From assembly GCA_030849465.1 (NCBI GenBank), contig JARVLF010000019.1, positions 310,001-374,000 of the forward strand: a DNA stretch of 64,000 nucleotides. Reading direction: 5' to 3'. The position numbers were made by a program, and so were the translations under genes. The DNA comes from Moesziomyces globuligerus. Its lineage: Eukaryota; Basidiomycota; Ustilaginomycetes; Ustilaginales; Ustilaginaceae. Positions 1-8,759 of this stretch are shown here, one piece after another; the stretch's first letter is position 1; the number at the start of each line of letters is the position of its first letter. A model generated the notes under the pieces. It had not been told where the DNA came from and did no database searches. It was given only the letters and a program-made list of their open reading frames with translations.

Positions 1-11
1 TGCGGACGACG

Positions 12-437
12 TTATTTGGCGTCGGCGACGCTGGGAGGCTCGGCTGCGGTTGGGCCGGCAGCTGCTGCTGGTGGTGGTGGTGTGACCGACATCTGTGGCG
101 TGGCGTCGTAGGCTGGCAGGGGCGCTTCACTCTCCGCCTTTCCCTCTTCTCTCTGAGCTTGCGAGTTGGCGATGGGGTAGTCCTCGACGGGCAACGCGCC
201 CTGCTTCCAGCCGCAGTTGAAGCGGCAGCAGTTATCGGCACACGTCGAATCCGTACCATACGATCCTACGACCCGGTCAAACAAGTAAAGCACAACGTTA
301 GCAGTGTGAACGGAGGTCGCCGTCTTCCACTTCTAGGGGTGGTGGAGGCACGTACGGGTGTTGCAGATATTGAACTGGGCTTGGGCGACGATGGCGGCCA
401 GACATCCGAACGCAGCACCAGCAAGGTTGTCGCCCAT
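12..437 (-). CDS. Small Cys-rich membrane-type protein, unknown function
   Basis: Two exons, 437..356 and 265..12, joined over a 90-nt intron with donor GTACGT, a CTAAC branch site and acceptor GTAG; the phases match and give about 111 residues. The start ATG sits in a good context (CAAACCATGG). The N-terminus is a short hydrophobic Ala/Gly-rich stretch (about residues 5-22). It is followed by a Cys cluster (C25, then TCADNCCRFNCGW) and a Pro/Ala-rich acidic tail. I do not recognise a named family. The layout suggests a small membrane-anchored protein of the kind common in basidiomycetes, which is inference. No catalytic motif is visible. Confidence 0.6.
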
Positions 438-1077
438 GGTTTGTTCGTATTGTCGAGTGCGAGAGCAAGGCAAAGGGGATGGGAGAATGTGATGGTGGCG
501 AGGTGGAGACAAGCGCGGGGGGAGGCGGGTGGGTTTTGTACCTTTTGCAGCGCACAATCAAAGCACGGCCCGAGGGTGGCACCAAGTTGCTAGCGAGGCG
601 TGTTCCGGACACCGGCTGTCACTCACATGGTACCGACCGAACCCGCCGCACCCGGAACGGTTGTGATCTACGTTCGGTGCATCCTCCATCGACGAGATTA
701 GGCCCTGCAGGCAGCAGCATAGCAGCATAGCCCAGCATGCAAGCCTTGTTTCCTGCACACCGCCACGGGCGGTGCTTAGCGCGCATTCCATGCACCGAAA
801 TTCCGCCTCGCGCAACAGGCGACCCTGTTTTCTTTACGCGTGCTCGAGCATCTCTGACCGGCACCCGGCTGAGGTCCTACTGCAAAGCAAGCATCCCCCG
901 CTCCTCGATTGTCTATCTCACCCAAATCCAGCAGCCCCCGTCATCTGAGCACCAAGATCAACCGCACGCCGCTCAGACACAAGCGTGCGGACGCTGAATG
1001 TTGTCGTACCGGATCTGATTGAGCCGGGCACAGTGATAAAAATACTAGTAATACAGGAGGCGGAGAGCCAGAGTGTC
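438..1077. other. Intergenic, 640 bp
   Basis: This stretch lies between the start of the small Cys-rich gene and the stop of the Zn2Cys6 regulator, both on the minus strand. It must hold the promoter of the former and the 3' end of the latter. A short GCAGCATA duplication is visible near 710-730. I see no gene in it. Confidence 0.5.
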
Positions 1078-3543
1078 TCAAGTGGAGATGGCCGAGATGG
1101 TTCGCTTCTCACCGCGCAGCGAGGTGATGGGCGACCACGAGGAGCGAGGGTCCTTTGCAAAGGTGTGCGCAGCGAGGGGCGGCGAGCGCGAGCCACGGCT
1201 GGCAATGACGGGGCCAAAGTCGTCGCCGCCAAGCTCCATGGGCGCGGTGCGAGGCGAGATGGACGACGAGTCGCGGCTGCTGCCGCCGTTGCTGCTCATG
1301 GCGTCGTGCTCGGCAGCGTCGCCATCGCTCTTGGCGCCGATCGAGCTTCGCGGCGAGCGGTTCTCGGGCGAGTGCCCCGTGGACGCAGATCGCCACGAAG
1401 GCAGAGCGCTCACACCAGGCGATTGCTTGGGAGATCGGTGCTGCTCGCCGTTCGCAGGGACGCTCGACGCCGGCGGCGACAGGCGAAGCGAAGGCAGCGG
1501 CAGCCTGCCGATCGAAGGCAGTGGGGCCGACGGCGCAGCACGTCCCGAAATGCTGCCAATCGACGAGCTCGACAGCCTGGGCAGCGTCAGAGACTCCACA
1601 GCGCTGGAGCTGCGGCTCCTCCCGGGAGAGGGGGCGTCGTTACTGGGCCGCACAAAAAACCGCGCAGCCTCGGCAATCTGGTGCTCGGTGACGTTCCAGC
1701 ACTGGCGGGCGGTGGCCCACCATCGTGCGGCGTCAGGGCTCGGGCGGCTGTACTGCGTGCAGATGAGCAGCGCGGGGAAGGCAAACAGGTTGCGACGGCC
1801 TGTGATGCTGAGCACCGAAAGGATGAGGTGGATGTTGTCCACCGCCGCCTTCTGCTGGCCACGGTCAGGCTGGGGAGCGCCCGCGCGGCGTGCCTCCATG
1901 AGGAAGACCGAGCACTCGGCGATCAGATGCATCTGCGCCCAGAACCAAGCGCGGTGGGAGGCGGCGCTTGCCTCGGGCTCCTCGAGCAGGCGGCTGGCCT
2001 GCTTCATGTTGTAGTCGTCGAACTTGTGCTCGACAACCAGGGCGGCAGCCCACGACTGGAGCGCGTTCTCGCCCTTGCTGCTCGACTCGTTCGAGTCCAC
2101 AACGAGCCCAAAGACAGTGACGATCTCGGCGAGACGGGCGAACGACTTGGTCACATCGTCACGAGCCTCGTCGCCGGAGCTGCCAAAGTTGCGAACAGCA
2201 GCAAGCACCTCGGCGCGGCGGACGGCCGAGGTCTGAGCCGCCATCGTCGAGATGGTCATGTCGAGCGTCCAGGTGAGAAGCACGAGGCGTTCGCACATGG
2301 CACGGCGAGGCCAAGACGACGACGACGACGACGAGAAGCCATCTCGCGAGTAGTTGGCCTTGCGAGCGGGGGGCAGGTGGCCCTCGGCGAGCCTGAGCGA
2401 AGCAATCATGCGAACGGCATCGTTCGAGTAGGAAAGTGCACGCTGGAGGCGGCCCATGCCGAGCTCGTGGGCGGCGAGCAAGCAGAGGGTGAGCGCGAGG
2501 TCGACGTCCGGGCGGTCGAGCAGAGTGAATCCGTCGAGGTCCTCCTCGTGGAGCATGCGCCTGGCGGAGCGAGCAAAGGCCTCGCCGTGAGAGAAGCGGC
2601 GTTCGCGCTCGGCCTCGCTGATGCCCTGCTCGAAACGAGCGGACAAGGCGAACATGGCCATGAGGAGCCAGGCGGGGACTTCCGAGGTGGAGAGGTCGCG
2701 GAGGAATGAGATCTCGTCCATGACGCAGCTGAAGGGGTGCATCTGGGAGAAGAAGATGCTGATGAGCTCTCGTCTACGCTCCGGGGCGACGTCGTCGATG
2801 TTGAGGAGCCCTTCAAGACGCGGGCCGGCGGCGGTGCCAACGGACATGGGGCTCGACTTGGAGCTGAGAGTGTTGGCACGCACGCGGCCCGAGACCTCGC
2901 TGGCGCTGGGGCTGGGTGCAGTAGCGGCACCGCTGTATCCAGGGGAGAGACCCTCGGAAGGGTGGAGCGAAGCGCTGGAGTGGGAGGCCGGCATCACCGC
3001 ACCGTTAGGCGAAGCCTCGTTGGCGGCACGAGCGGTAGGGAGGACCATCTTGCCGTTGGCATCCGAGTAGCAGCAGGTGCGACCGCTGAAGTCGCAGTTG
3101 GAGCAGGGGAGACCGCCATCGCAGCGGCGCTTGGCCTTGTGGCAGGCAACGCAGGCCTTTTGGAGACGCTTGCGCTTGCGGCCGGTAGCCGCGTAGATGG
3201 TGGTGCCATCGGCGGTGATGTGGGTGGTGCGAATGATGGGCTGCTCTGCCGAGGCGGCGGGCCCAGGGGGCGAAGCGGCGAAGGTGGGAGGCAGCGGCGA
3301 GGTCGAGGGACCTGCAGGTGAGGGACGATGCGCCCATGCCTCGGGGCGATGCGAGTGCTGAGGCGCCGGGGGCGAGGCGACGTGACCGCTGGAGAGGGCG
3401 CGGTAGGTGGAAGGACCTGCCGAGATGGAGTAGGCCGAGTGTGCGAGGTGCGGGTGGGAAGGATGCGATGGAGCCTTCTGCTGGTGCTGCTCGCTCACTG
3501 AGCCCCATGGGGCGGAATGGTAGGTGGGATGAGGCCGGGACAT
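1078..3543 (-). CDS. Zn(II)2Cys6 fungal transcription factor
   Basis: Encodes 821 residues from the ATG at 3543; the frame stays open further upstream, but that part is Ser/Pro/His-rich and reads like leader. A binuclear zinc cluster lies at about residues 131-157 (CVACHKAKRRC, then CSNC and a final Cys six residues on), preceded by a basic RKRKRLQK patch, as in Gal4-class DNA-binding proteins. After a low-complexity linker, the segment starting near LISIFFSQMHPFSCVMDE resembles the fungal-specific transcription factor domain (middle homology region). The C-terminal 250 residues are Ser/Pro-rich and disordered-looking. It is presumably a nuclear regulator; the target genes cannot be told from the sequence. 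It lies upstream of car1 on the same strand but 2.8 kb away, so a regulatory link is speculation. Confidence 0.85.
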   Translation of the reverse strand: MSRPHPTYHSAPWGSVSEQHQQKAPSHPSHPHLAHSAYSISAGPSTYRALSSGHVASPPAPQHSHRPEAWAHRPSPAGPSTSPLPPTFAASPPGPAASAEQPIIRTTHITADGTTIYAATGRKRKRLQKACVACHKAKRRCDGGLPCSNCDFSGRTCCYSDANGKMVLPTARAANEASPNGAVMPASHSSASLHPSEGLSPGYSGAATAPSPSASEVSGRVRANTLSSKSSPMSVGTAAGPRLEGLLNIDDVAPERRRELISIFFSQMHPFSCVMDEISFLRDLSTSEVPAWLLMAMFALSARFEQGISEAERERRFSHGEAFARSARRMLHEEDLDGFTLLDRPDVDLALTLCLLAAHELGMGRLQRALSYSNDAVRMIASLRLAEGHLPPARKANYSRDGFSSSSSSSWPRRAMCERLVLLTWTLDMTISTMAAQTSAVRRAEVLAAVRNFGSSGDEARDDVTKSFARLAEIVTVFGLVVDSNESSSKGENALQSWAAALVVEHKFDDYNMKQASRLLEEPEASAASHRAWFWAQMHLIAECSVFLMEARRAGAPQPDRGQQKAAVDNIHLILSVLSITGRRNLFAFPALLICTQYSRPSPDAARWWATARQCWNVTEHQIAEAARFFVRPSNDAPSPGRSRSSSAVESLTLPRLSSSSIGSISGRAAPSAPLPSIGRLPLPSLRLSPPASSVPANGEQHRSPKQSPGVSALPSWRSASTGHSPENRSPRSSIGAKSDGDAAEHDAMSSNGGSSRDSSSISPRTAPMELGGDDFGPVIASRGSRSPPLAAHTFAKDPRSSWSPITSLRGEKRTISAIST

Positions 3544-6327
3544 GCTTGGAGTTCGGCCTGAGAGCGACAGGAAACGGTCGTAGGGATGATGGAAGCCGAG
3601 ACGTGATCTGCTGATGAGAGGTGAAGGTGCAGATGGATGCAACGACGCTGAGAGGACGGGGACGTAGCGTAGGATGCTGGTGGTGGTGGTGTTGAAGGAG
3701 ATGCAAAGGGGGTGGGAGGGGAAGTGGCAAGATGGCCGAATGCTATATACAATCGACAGGGCCACCACGAGGCGCGAGTGCCAAGACTTGGTCAATAGGC
3801 GTGTCGGACCTGGAATGGAGCGGCCAGCTCACGGGACAGGAGAGGCGGAGGGCGAGGAGGAGGACGAGGCGGGGCGGCGGAGGCGAGGCTGGAGGGCGTG
3901 CGGCAATGCCAAGAAAAAAGGCGAGTCGCGGACCGACGGAGGCGCATCTGGGATCGGATGAGGCACATGCGCAGAGGCACAACACTGGCGGCGGGAACCG
4001 AGGTGGGGGGGGGGGGGGGGCAAGCGAGACCCGGAGGCAAGCTGCTGCGGCCACGGGGGAGCAGCGAGCGACGAGCCACGAGCCTCGAGCCTGAGCCCTT
4101 TGCTGGACCCGCGGAAACGAGGCTGGCGAGCCGAAGCATGGTCGCCCCCCCAGGGCACAGGACAATAGGCCTGAGCTGGCCCCCGGCCCGCCTCTGACGC
4201 AGCCGAGAGGGGTTCGAGCCAAGACCCGGGGGCCACGTATGCCAAGGGTCAGCAAGCACAGGGTCGGAAGGCGAATCGAGGAACGAAAACCCACGGGCAA
4301 ATTGACGGGGTGGGGCGGGCGGCGAGGGCACGATGGCACCATGGGAGAATGCCAAGAAGAGCCCAAGCAAGTGAGGATAGCGTGGTGCAACGAGCCAAGA
4401 AGCCAAGGCCGAAGAGCAGATGCTGCGCTCGATCCCTTACCGCTACGCCCGTTTTCGCTCCGCCGAGTTCGACGCCATCCTCGCTTTTCCTCGCTCCTAG
4501 GCGGCACACATCATGATGAGGAAGCTCAAGAGAGGTCAGACGCTGGCAACGGAGCAATCACATGCCGAACAGAGCTTGATGTTTTGCGAGCGATGATGGC
4601 CAGGCCAGGTCACGATGCAGGCTCGAGTGCGGTCGGGCGGAGAAGCGGGCGAGCGGACGAGCGGGCGGGCGGTCGGCGGAGCCTCAAATCAAAGGGCGGA
4701 GCGGCGGTCGGGCTGCAGCAAAGACAGGCACAGAGAGCTCAGTTGACCGTCCGCCGCTGCCCCTTGGCCCTGGCCGTCGCGAGCCAAGCCAACTGGCGGA
4801 CCAATCCACGAAATCCACATCCGCAGCTGCGTTCGGGGCACTGGACGAGAGGAAGCCATGGCGGACGCAATCCGTCGCAACGCCAAGACCTGCAGCTCCA
4901 ACCGTAGGCATCCCGCCAAGCCTCGAACCGAATTCGAAAAATCGCTGGCTTTCATCCGAATACAAAAGCCATCAGACCCGTCCTGATTACCGTCCTTGGG
5001 CCATGGCGCCGAGTGCGCAAAAGCGTATCATGGGCGAATCAGACGTGCGAACCGCACGCCAGCCTCGATTTAGATCGTCGCGGTCCTGCGCATGGCCGCT
5101 CGCGTCAATCTAGCGCACCGCCGCTCCACTGCCGCCTCTTCCCGCCCTCGTGCTTCGGATGCTTGCGTTCTCCCACCCTGGCCACCCCGGCCACCCAGGC
5201 TAGCCTTGGTCGCTCCCACGCACCGGGCTAACAATGGTCCTTAGCTCGCATCGTCCGCTCACTTAGCTTTGTGCATAGACGCACCTGCTTCGTCCAAAAT
5301 GGAGGGAACCTTTGCTCGTTGACAGCTGGATCGTAAGGAGCGTGTGGGCGGGACGGTACAGTACGGAGAGTGGTCAACTGCGCCAAGCACCAGATGACGC
5401 CGCAGCAGCACCGCCCAGAGGTCAGAAAGCTTGGCAGCCCTGGATGTCGTACCTTTTTGGCTTGCTCCGGACGCAACCTCCTCGTCTGACCTGGCTCCCC
5501 GCCTCTTCACATGGCCCCCTTCAGTAAGCAATGTTGCAGAGACATCCATCATCACAATGGTGGTGCTGACTGCGTAGATCCAGGCACCACGGTGGGTCAG
5601 CAAAGTCGCTAACGTTTAGCTCATCGCTGTTGGTGGGGCGCCGCCGGCTCCGCTTGGGCGCGTGCGTGAGCCTGCATCGCTCGCATCCGCGCCAGGCTGG
5701 GGAGGGAAGAGCATCCGCCTGCAGAGACGCTTCTCTGCATCCCTCTCGCGGAGATTCGTCGTCTTCCATCTTCGATCGTCTTCTCCTTCGACAGGTCACG
5801 CCGCGAGGAGCACATCGATCGTGTGCTCGGTCGTGGGCATCCGGAGACCGTACGGCCCATGGCCTTCCGGTCAGCTCCATGGTGCCACCTCCTGCACGAT
5901 CAGGGGAACGTGAGCTGGCCGAGCTTCTTGGCACTCGCCCATCCCCGCCTGATTGCGAAATCTGCCAGAGAAAGAAACCCAAAGACGTTCCACGTTCTCT
6001 CGCCTACTGCCTGTGGATTCGTCGTCCGGGCATCCCATCAGTCGCGGAGATTCGCAATTTCAAATGCACGTTGGGCTGCCAAGACCCCAACTCGCTAACC
6101 GAGCCTGCGGTTCAGACGCGCATATCAAATGCAGGCCCGCCCTATTGACACGCGGCCCACGTTGACCACCCCTCCCCTCTCTCGGCCCAGAAAAGAAATG
6201 CGAAGAGTCTGTTAGACCTTAGACAACGACCAGCCTCTATCACTCATGGCCCTCATCTGGCCAACGTGGGCTGAGTGGTCCAAGAGTGTTGCTAGATCAG
6301 ATTGACGCATGCACATTGTCTACCACG
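3544..6327. other. Gene-free stretch, 2.8 kb
   Basis: Lies between the Zn2Cys6 gene start and the car1 stop. Several open frames of 70-250 codons exist on both strands, but they overlap one another, are low-complexity, have no recognisable domain and look like GC-driven noise. The stretch just above 3543 is probably promoter and leader of the Zn2Cys6 gene. It also holds a 16-nt G run and G/C-rich imperfect repeats near 4640-4680. I see no tRNA or transposon. Confidence 0.5.
4005..4020 (+). repeat. Homopolymer run of 16 G
   Basis: Sixteen consecutive G residues in the gene-free stretch upstream of the Zn2Cys6 regulator. Such runs are prone to length change and to sequencing or assembly error, and can form quadruplex structures. 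The exact length should be treated as uncertain. Confidence 0.9.
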
Positions 6328-8157
6328 TCACTCGGGCATCACCTTGCTGCGCACCAGCCCGGGCACGTCGGCGATGCCCAGGAGATGCACCGACACGGCG
6401 ATCACCAGGCCGAGCAGGATGAATCCCGCTGCAAACCCAGCAAACATGACGCCGAAAAGTGCGATGAGGGCGAGGAAGATGCTGCCCCGGATCGCCTCCC
6501 AGCTGAGCCATCCCTTCTCGCGACCCTCTAGGAATGCACTCACTCGCTCCGCAACGACGCCGCTGCCGGCCACGACTACGGGCACGCCTGTGCCCGGCTG
6601 TGTCGAGGCGCCCACGAAGAAGAGGTTGTTGAACGAGGCGTGTTGGATCGACGGCCTGAACCACAGCACCTGCGGGATCGTATGGCTCAGTCCTAGAATC
6701 GAGCCGCGGAAGAGGTTGAACTTGTCGCGCCAGTCGAAGGGGTCGTTGACGATCTCGTGGTCGATCAGCTGCTCAAAGTCCGGTCGGTTGAGGCGCTTCT
6801 TGAGCGTCTCGATCACCTGGCGTCGGGCGCGCTCCTTGGTCTTTTCGAACTGCTCGCGGCTGCGTGCGCCCTTGTTCGGATCCGTGCACGGCTTCTCCGG
6901 GATCGAGATCGGTCCGCACGGCACAAGGATCACCAGCGTATCCTTGCCTGGCGGAGCAGCCGAAGGGTCGAGCCTCGAAGGCACGTTGACGTAGAACGAC
7001 GGCTCGGTCGGTGTGTCGCCATCGCGGAAGATCTCGTCAAACGACTCCTGGTACGCGTCGGCGAGGAAAATGTTGTGTCCGCCAAGCTCCTCGACCACCG
7101 AGCTGAGCGACCAGTAGAACGAGATCGACGAGCACGTCTGGTCCTTGTACCTCAACTTCTTGGCATACGACGACGGCGGTAGCAGCTCGTTGTACGTCCA
7201 CACGAGGTCGGCGTTGCTCACCACCACATCCGCCTCGAGCACCTCGCCCGACTCGAGCTCCACGCCCTTGGCCGTGCCGCGGCGCTCGTCGACGACGATG
7301 CGCTTGACGTTGGTGCTGTAGCGGAACTCGACGCCGAACTTGTCGCGCGCGATCTTCTCCATGGCCTCGACGACCTTGTAGAAGCCGCCGATGGGATACC
7401 AGATGCCCTTGGCGTACTCGGCGTACTGGAGGAGCGAGTAGGTGGCGGGCGCATCGAACGGACTCATGCCCATGTACATGGCCGAGAACGTGAGTGCGCG
7501 TCGGACGTGGCGCGATTTGAAGTACTTGGTGGTGCGGTCGTAGAGCGTCGTGTAGATGCGCAGGCCCTTGGTCTTCCACAGCATGGGGAACAGCTCGGGT
7601 CGGAAGAAGGCCCACCACGCCGACCAGTCCTTGGTCAGCACGTGCGTGATGGATTCTTCGTAGTTCTCGCCCGCCTCTTTGAGGAAGGAGAGGAAGTTGG
7701 TCAGCGGGTCCTCCTTGTTGCCCGCGCGCTTCTCGAAGAAGTTGAGCGTCTCGCCCATCTGGCTGAGGTTGGACGAGAGCATCATCTTTTCGCCGTCGGC
7801 AAAGTGGATGCGGTAGGCAGGATTGCACTGATGCAGTCGGATGTGCGAGCGGATGTCTTCGCCGAGATCCTTGAAGCACGCCTCGAAGATCTCGGGCATG
7901 AGGTAGAGCGACGGACCCTGATCCCAGCGATGGCCGTCGTGGTGGATGAGCGAGCAACGTCCACCGCCAAAGTCGTTCTTCTCCAGCACCGTCACATCGT
8001 GGCCGCGTCGTCCGAGCCGTGCAGCGAGCGCCGTTCCGCCAGCACCCGCTCCGATGATGATGACCTTCTTGCCGCTTCGCCTCGTCGGGATCGTGGCTGA
8101 CGAATTGAGCCGCGACAGCGTGGGCGTCGTGCCTTGCTTCTCGGACACCTTGCTCAT
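6328..8157 (-). CDS. car1: Phytoene desaturase (phytoene dehydrogenase, CrtI/CarB type)
   Basis: Encodes 609 residues from the ATG at 8157 (MSKVSEKQ); the frame is open 29 codons further up, but that part looks like leader. The enzyme introduces double bonds into phytoene in carotenoid synthesis; U. maydis Car1 performs this step on the way to beta-carotene and retinal. An N-terminal dinucleotide (FAD) binding fold is clear (VIIIGAGAGGTALAARLG, about residues 32-50, then an acidic VLEK). The C-terminal CrtI signature is present (GASTQPGTGVPVVVAGSG). It is followed by two hydrophobic segments (FLALIALFGVMFAGFAAGF and the next stretch), fitting a membrane-anchored enzyme. No other carotenoid gene (phytoene synthase/cyclase, carotenoid oxygenase, opsin) is nearby, so the pathway is not clustered here. 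It is transcribed divergently from TRM1. Confidence 0.95.
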   Translation of the reverse strand: MSKVSEKQGTTPTLSRLNSSATIPTRRSGKKVIIIGAGAGGTALAARLGRRGHDVTVLEKNDFGGGRCSLIHHDGHRWDQGPSLYLMPEIFEACFKDLGEDIRSHIRLHQCNPAYRIHFADGEKMMLSSNLSQMGETLNFFEKRAGNKEDPLTNFLSFLKEAGENYEESITHVLTKDWSAWWAFFRPELFPMLWKTKGLRIYTTLYDRTTKYFKSRHVRRALTFSAMYMGMSPFDAPATYSLLQYAEYAKGIWYPIGGFYKVVEAMEKIARDKFGVEFRYSTNVKRIVVDERRGTAKGVELESGEVLEADVVVSNADLVWTYNELLPPSSYAKKLRYKDQTCSSISFYWSLSSVVEELGGHNIFLADAYQESFDEIFRDGDTPTEPSFYVNVPSRLDPSAAPPGKDTLVILVPCGPISIPEKPCTDPNKGARSREQFEKTKERARRQVIETLKKRLNRPDFEQLIDHEIVNDPFDWRDKFNLFRGSILGLSHTIPQVLWFRPSIQHASFNNLFFVGASTQPGTGVPVVVAGSGVVAERVSAFLEGREKGWLSWEAIRGSIFLALIALFGVMFAGFAAGFILLGLVIAVSVHLLGIADVPGLVRSKVMPE

Positions 8158-8759
8158 CGTGGGCGATGCTAGATGCGACCACAAAGGGAGGGAAGGCGGG
8201 GTATATGGGTGAGGATGGTGGTGGTTCAGGAGGTAGCCATCCACAGGTTCTCACCCTTGTTGCATGGGCCGGCAAGATATTGGCTCAGCAACGGTCAGGA
8301 TTGTACGTTTGCGGTCTTCCATGCCGCGAACCCTTGCATCGACCCTGATCTCAGATGGGATTCCATTGGGTCAGCGCGCGGCATTTCTTCCGCCTCGAGC
8401 TGCGCGCTGCCCATCGCGCCCGTCAGACGTGCAGCATGTGGAGCTGTGAAAGGCATTTCGAGGGCCAGCACGATCGGGACCATCATCGGGCAGCAGAAAA
8501 CGGCTTCTTGGCTCGGTTTTCGGAGCACGACACTCACCGACTCTTTGCGCCTCTGTGCCAGCTTTTTTTGGCCTGCGAGGCGAGAAGATTTGAGTTTTAC
8601 AGGGTTCAACACAGCTCCATCATCTGATCCAACGGCAGCGAGTGGTCTACCTCGCCGTCTGTCCCGACCCAAGCTTCGAGCGACACCACTGGTCACACCA
8701 CTTGTGCTAACATCGCTCAAAGCGTCCGTCCAGCAAGGGTTTGATCCCGACTTCAATGC
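8158..8759. promoter_or_regulatory. Divergent promoter region car1/TRM1
   Basis: The 602-bp spacer between the car1 start (minus) and the long-form TRM1 start (plus) must hold both promoters. No coding frame is convincing. I cannot assign specific regulator sites, including light-response elements, from the sequence alone. Confidence 0.5.

Noticed and set aside
3743..4507. 254-codon open frame on the minus strand above the Zn2Cys6 gene
   Set aside because: Pro/Arg/Ser-rich with no domain, runs through the G16 tract as a poly-Pro run, and overlaps several equally long frames.
5630..6148. 172-codon plus-strand open frame below car1
   Set aside because: No domain and overlapped by other frames of similar length; no splice-supported extension was visible.
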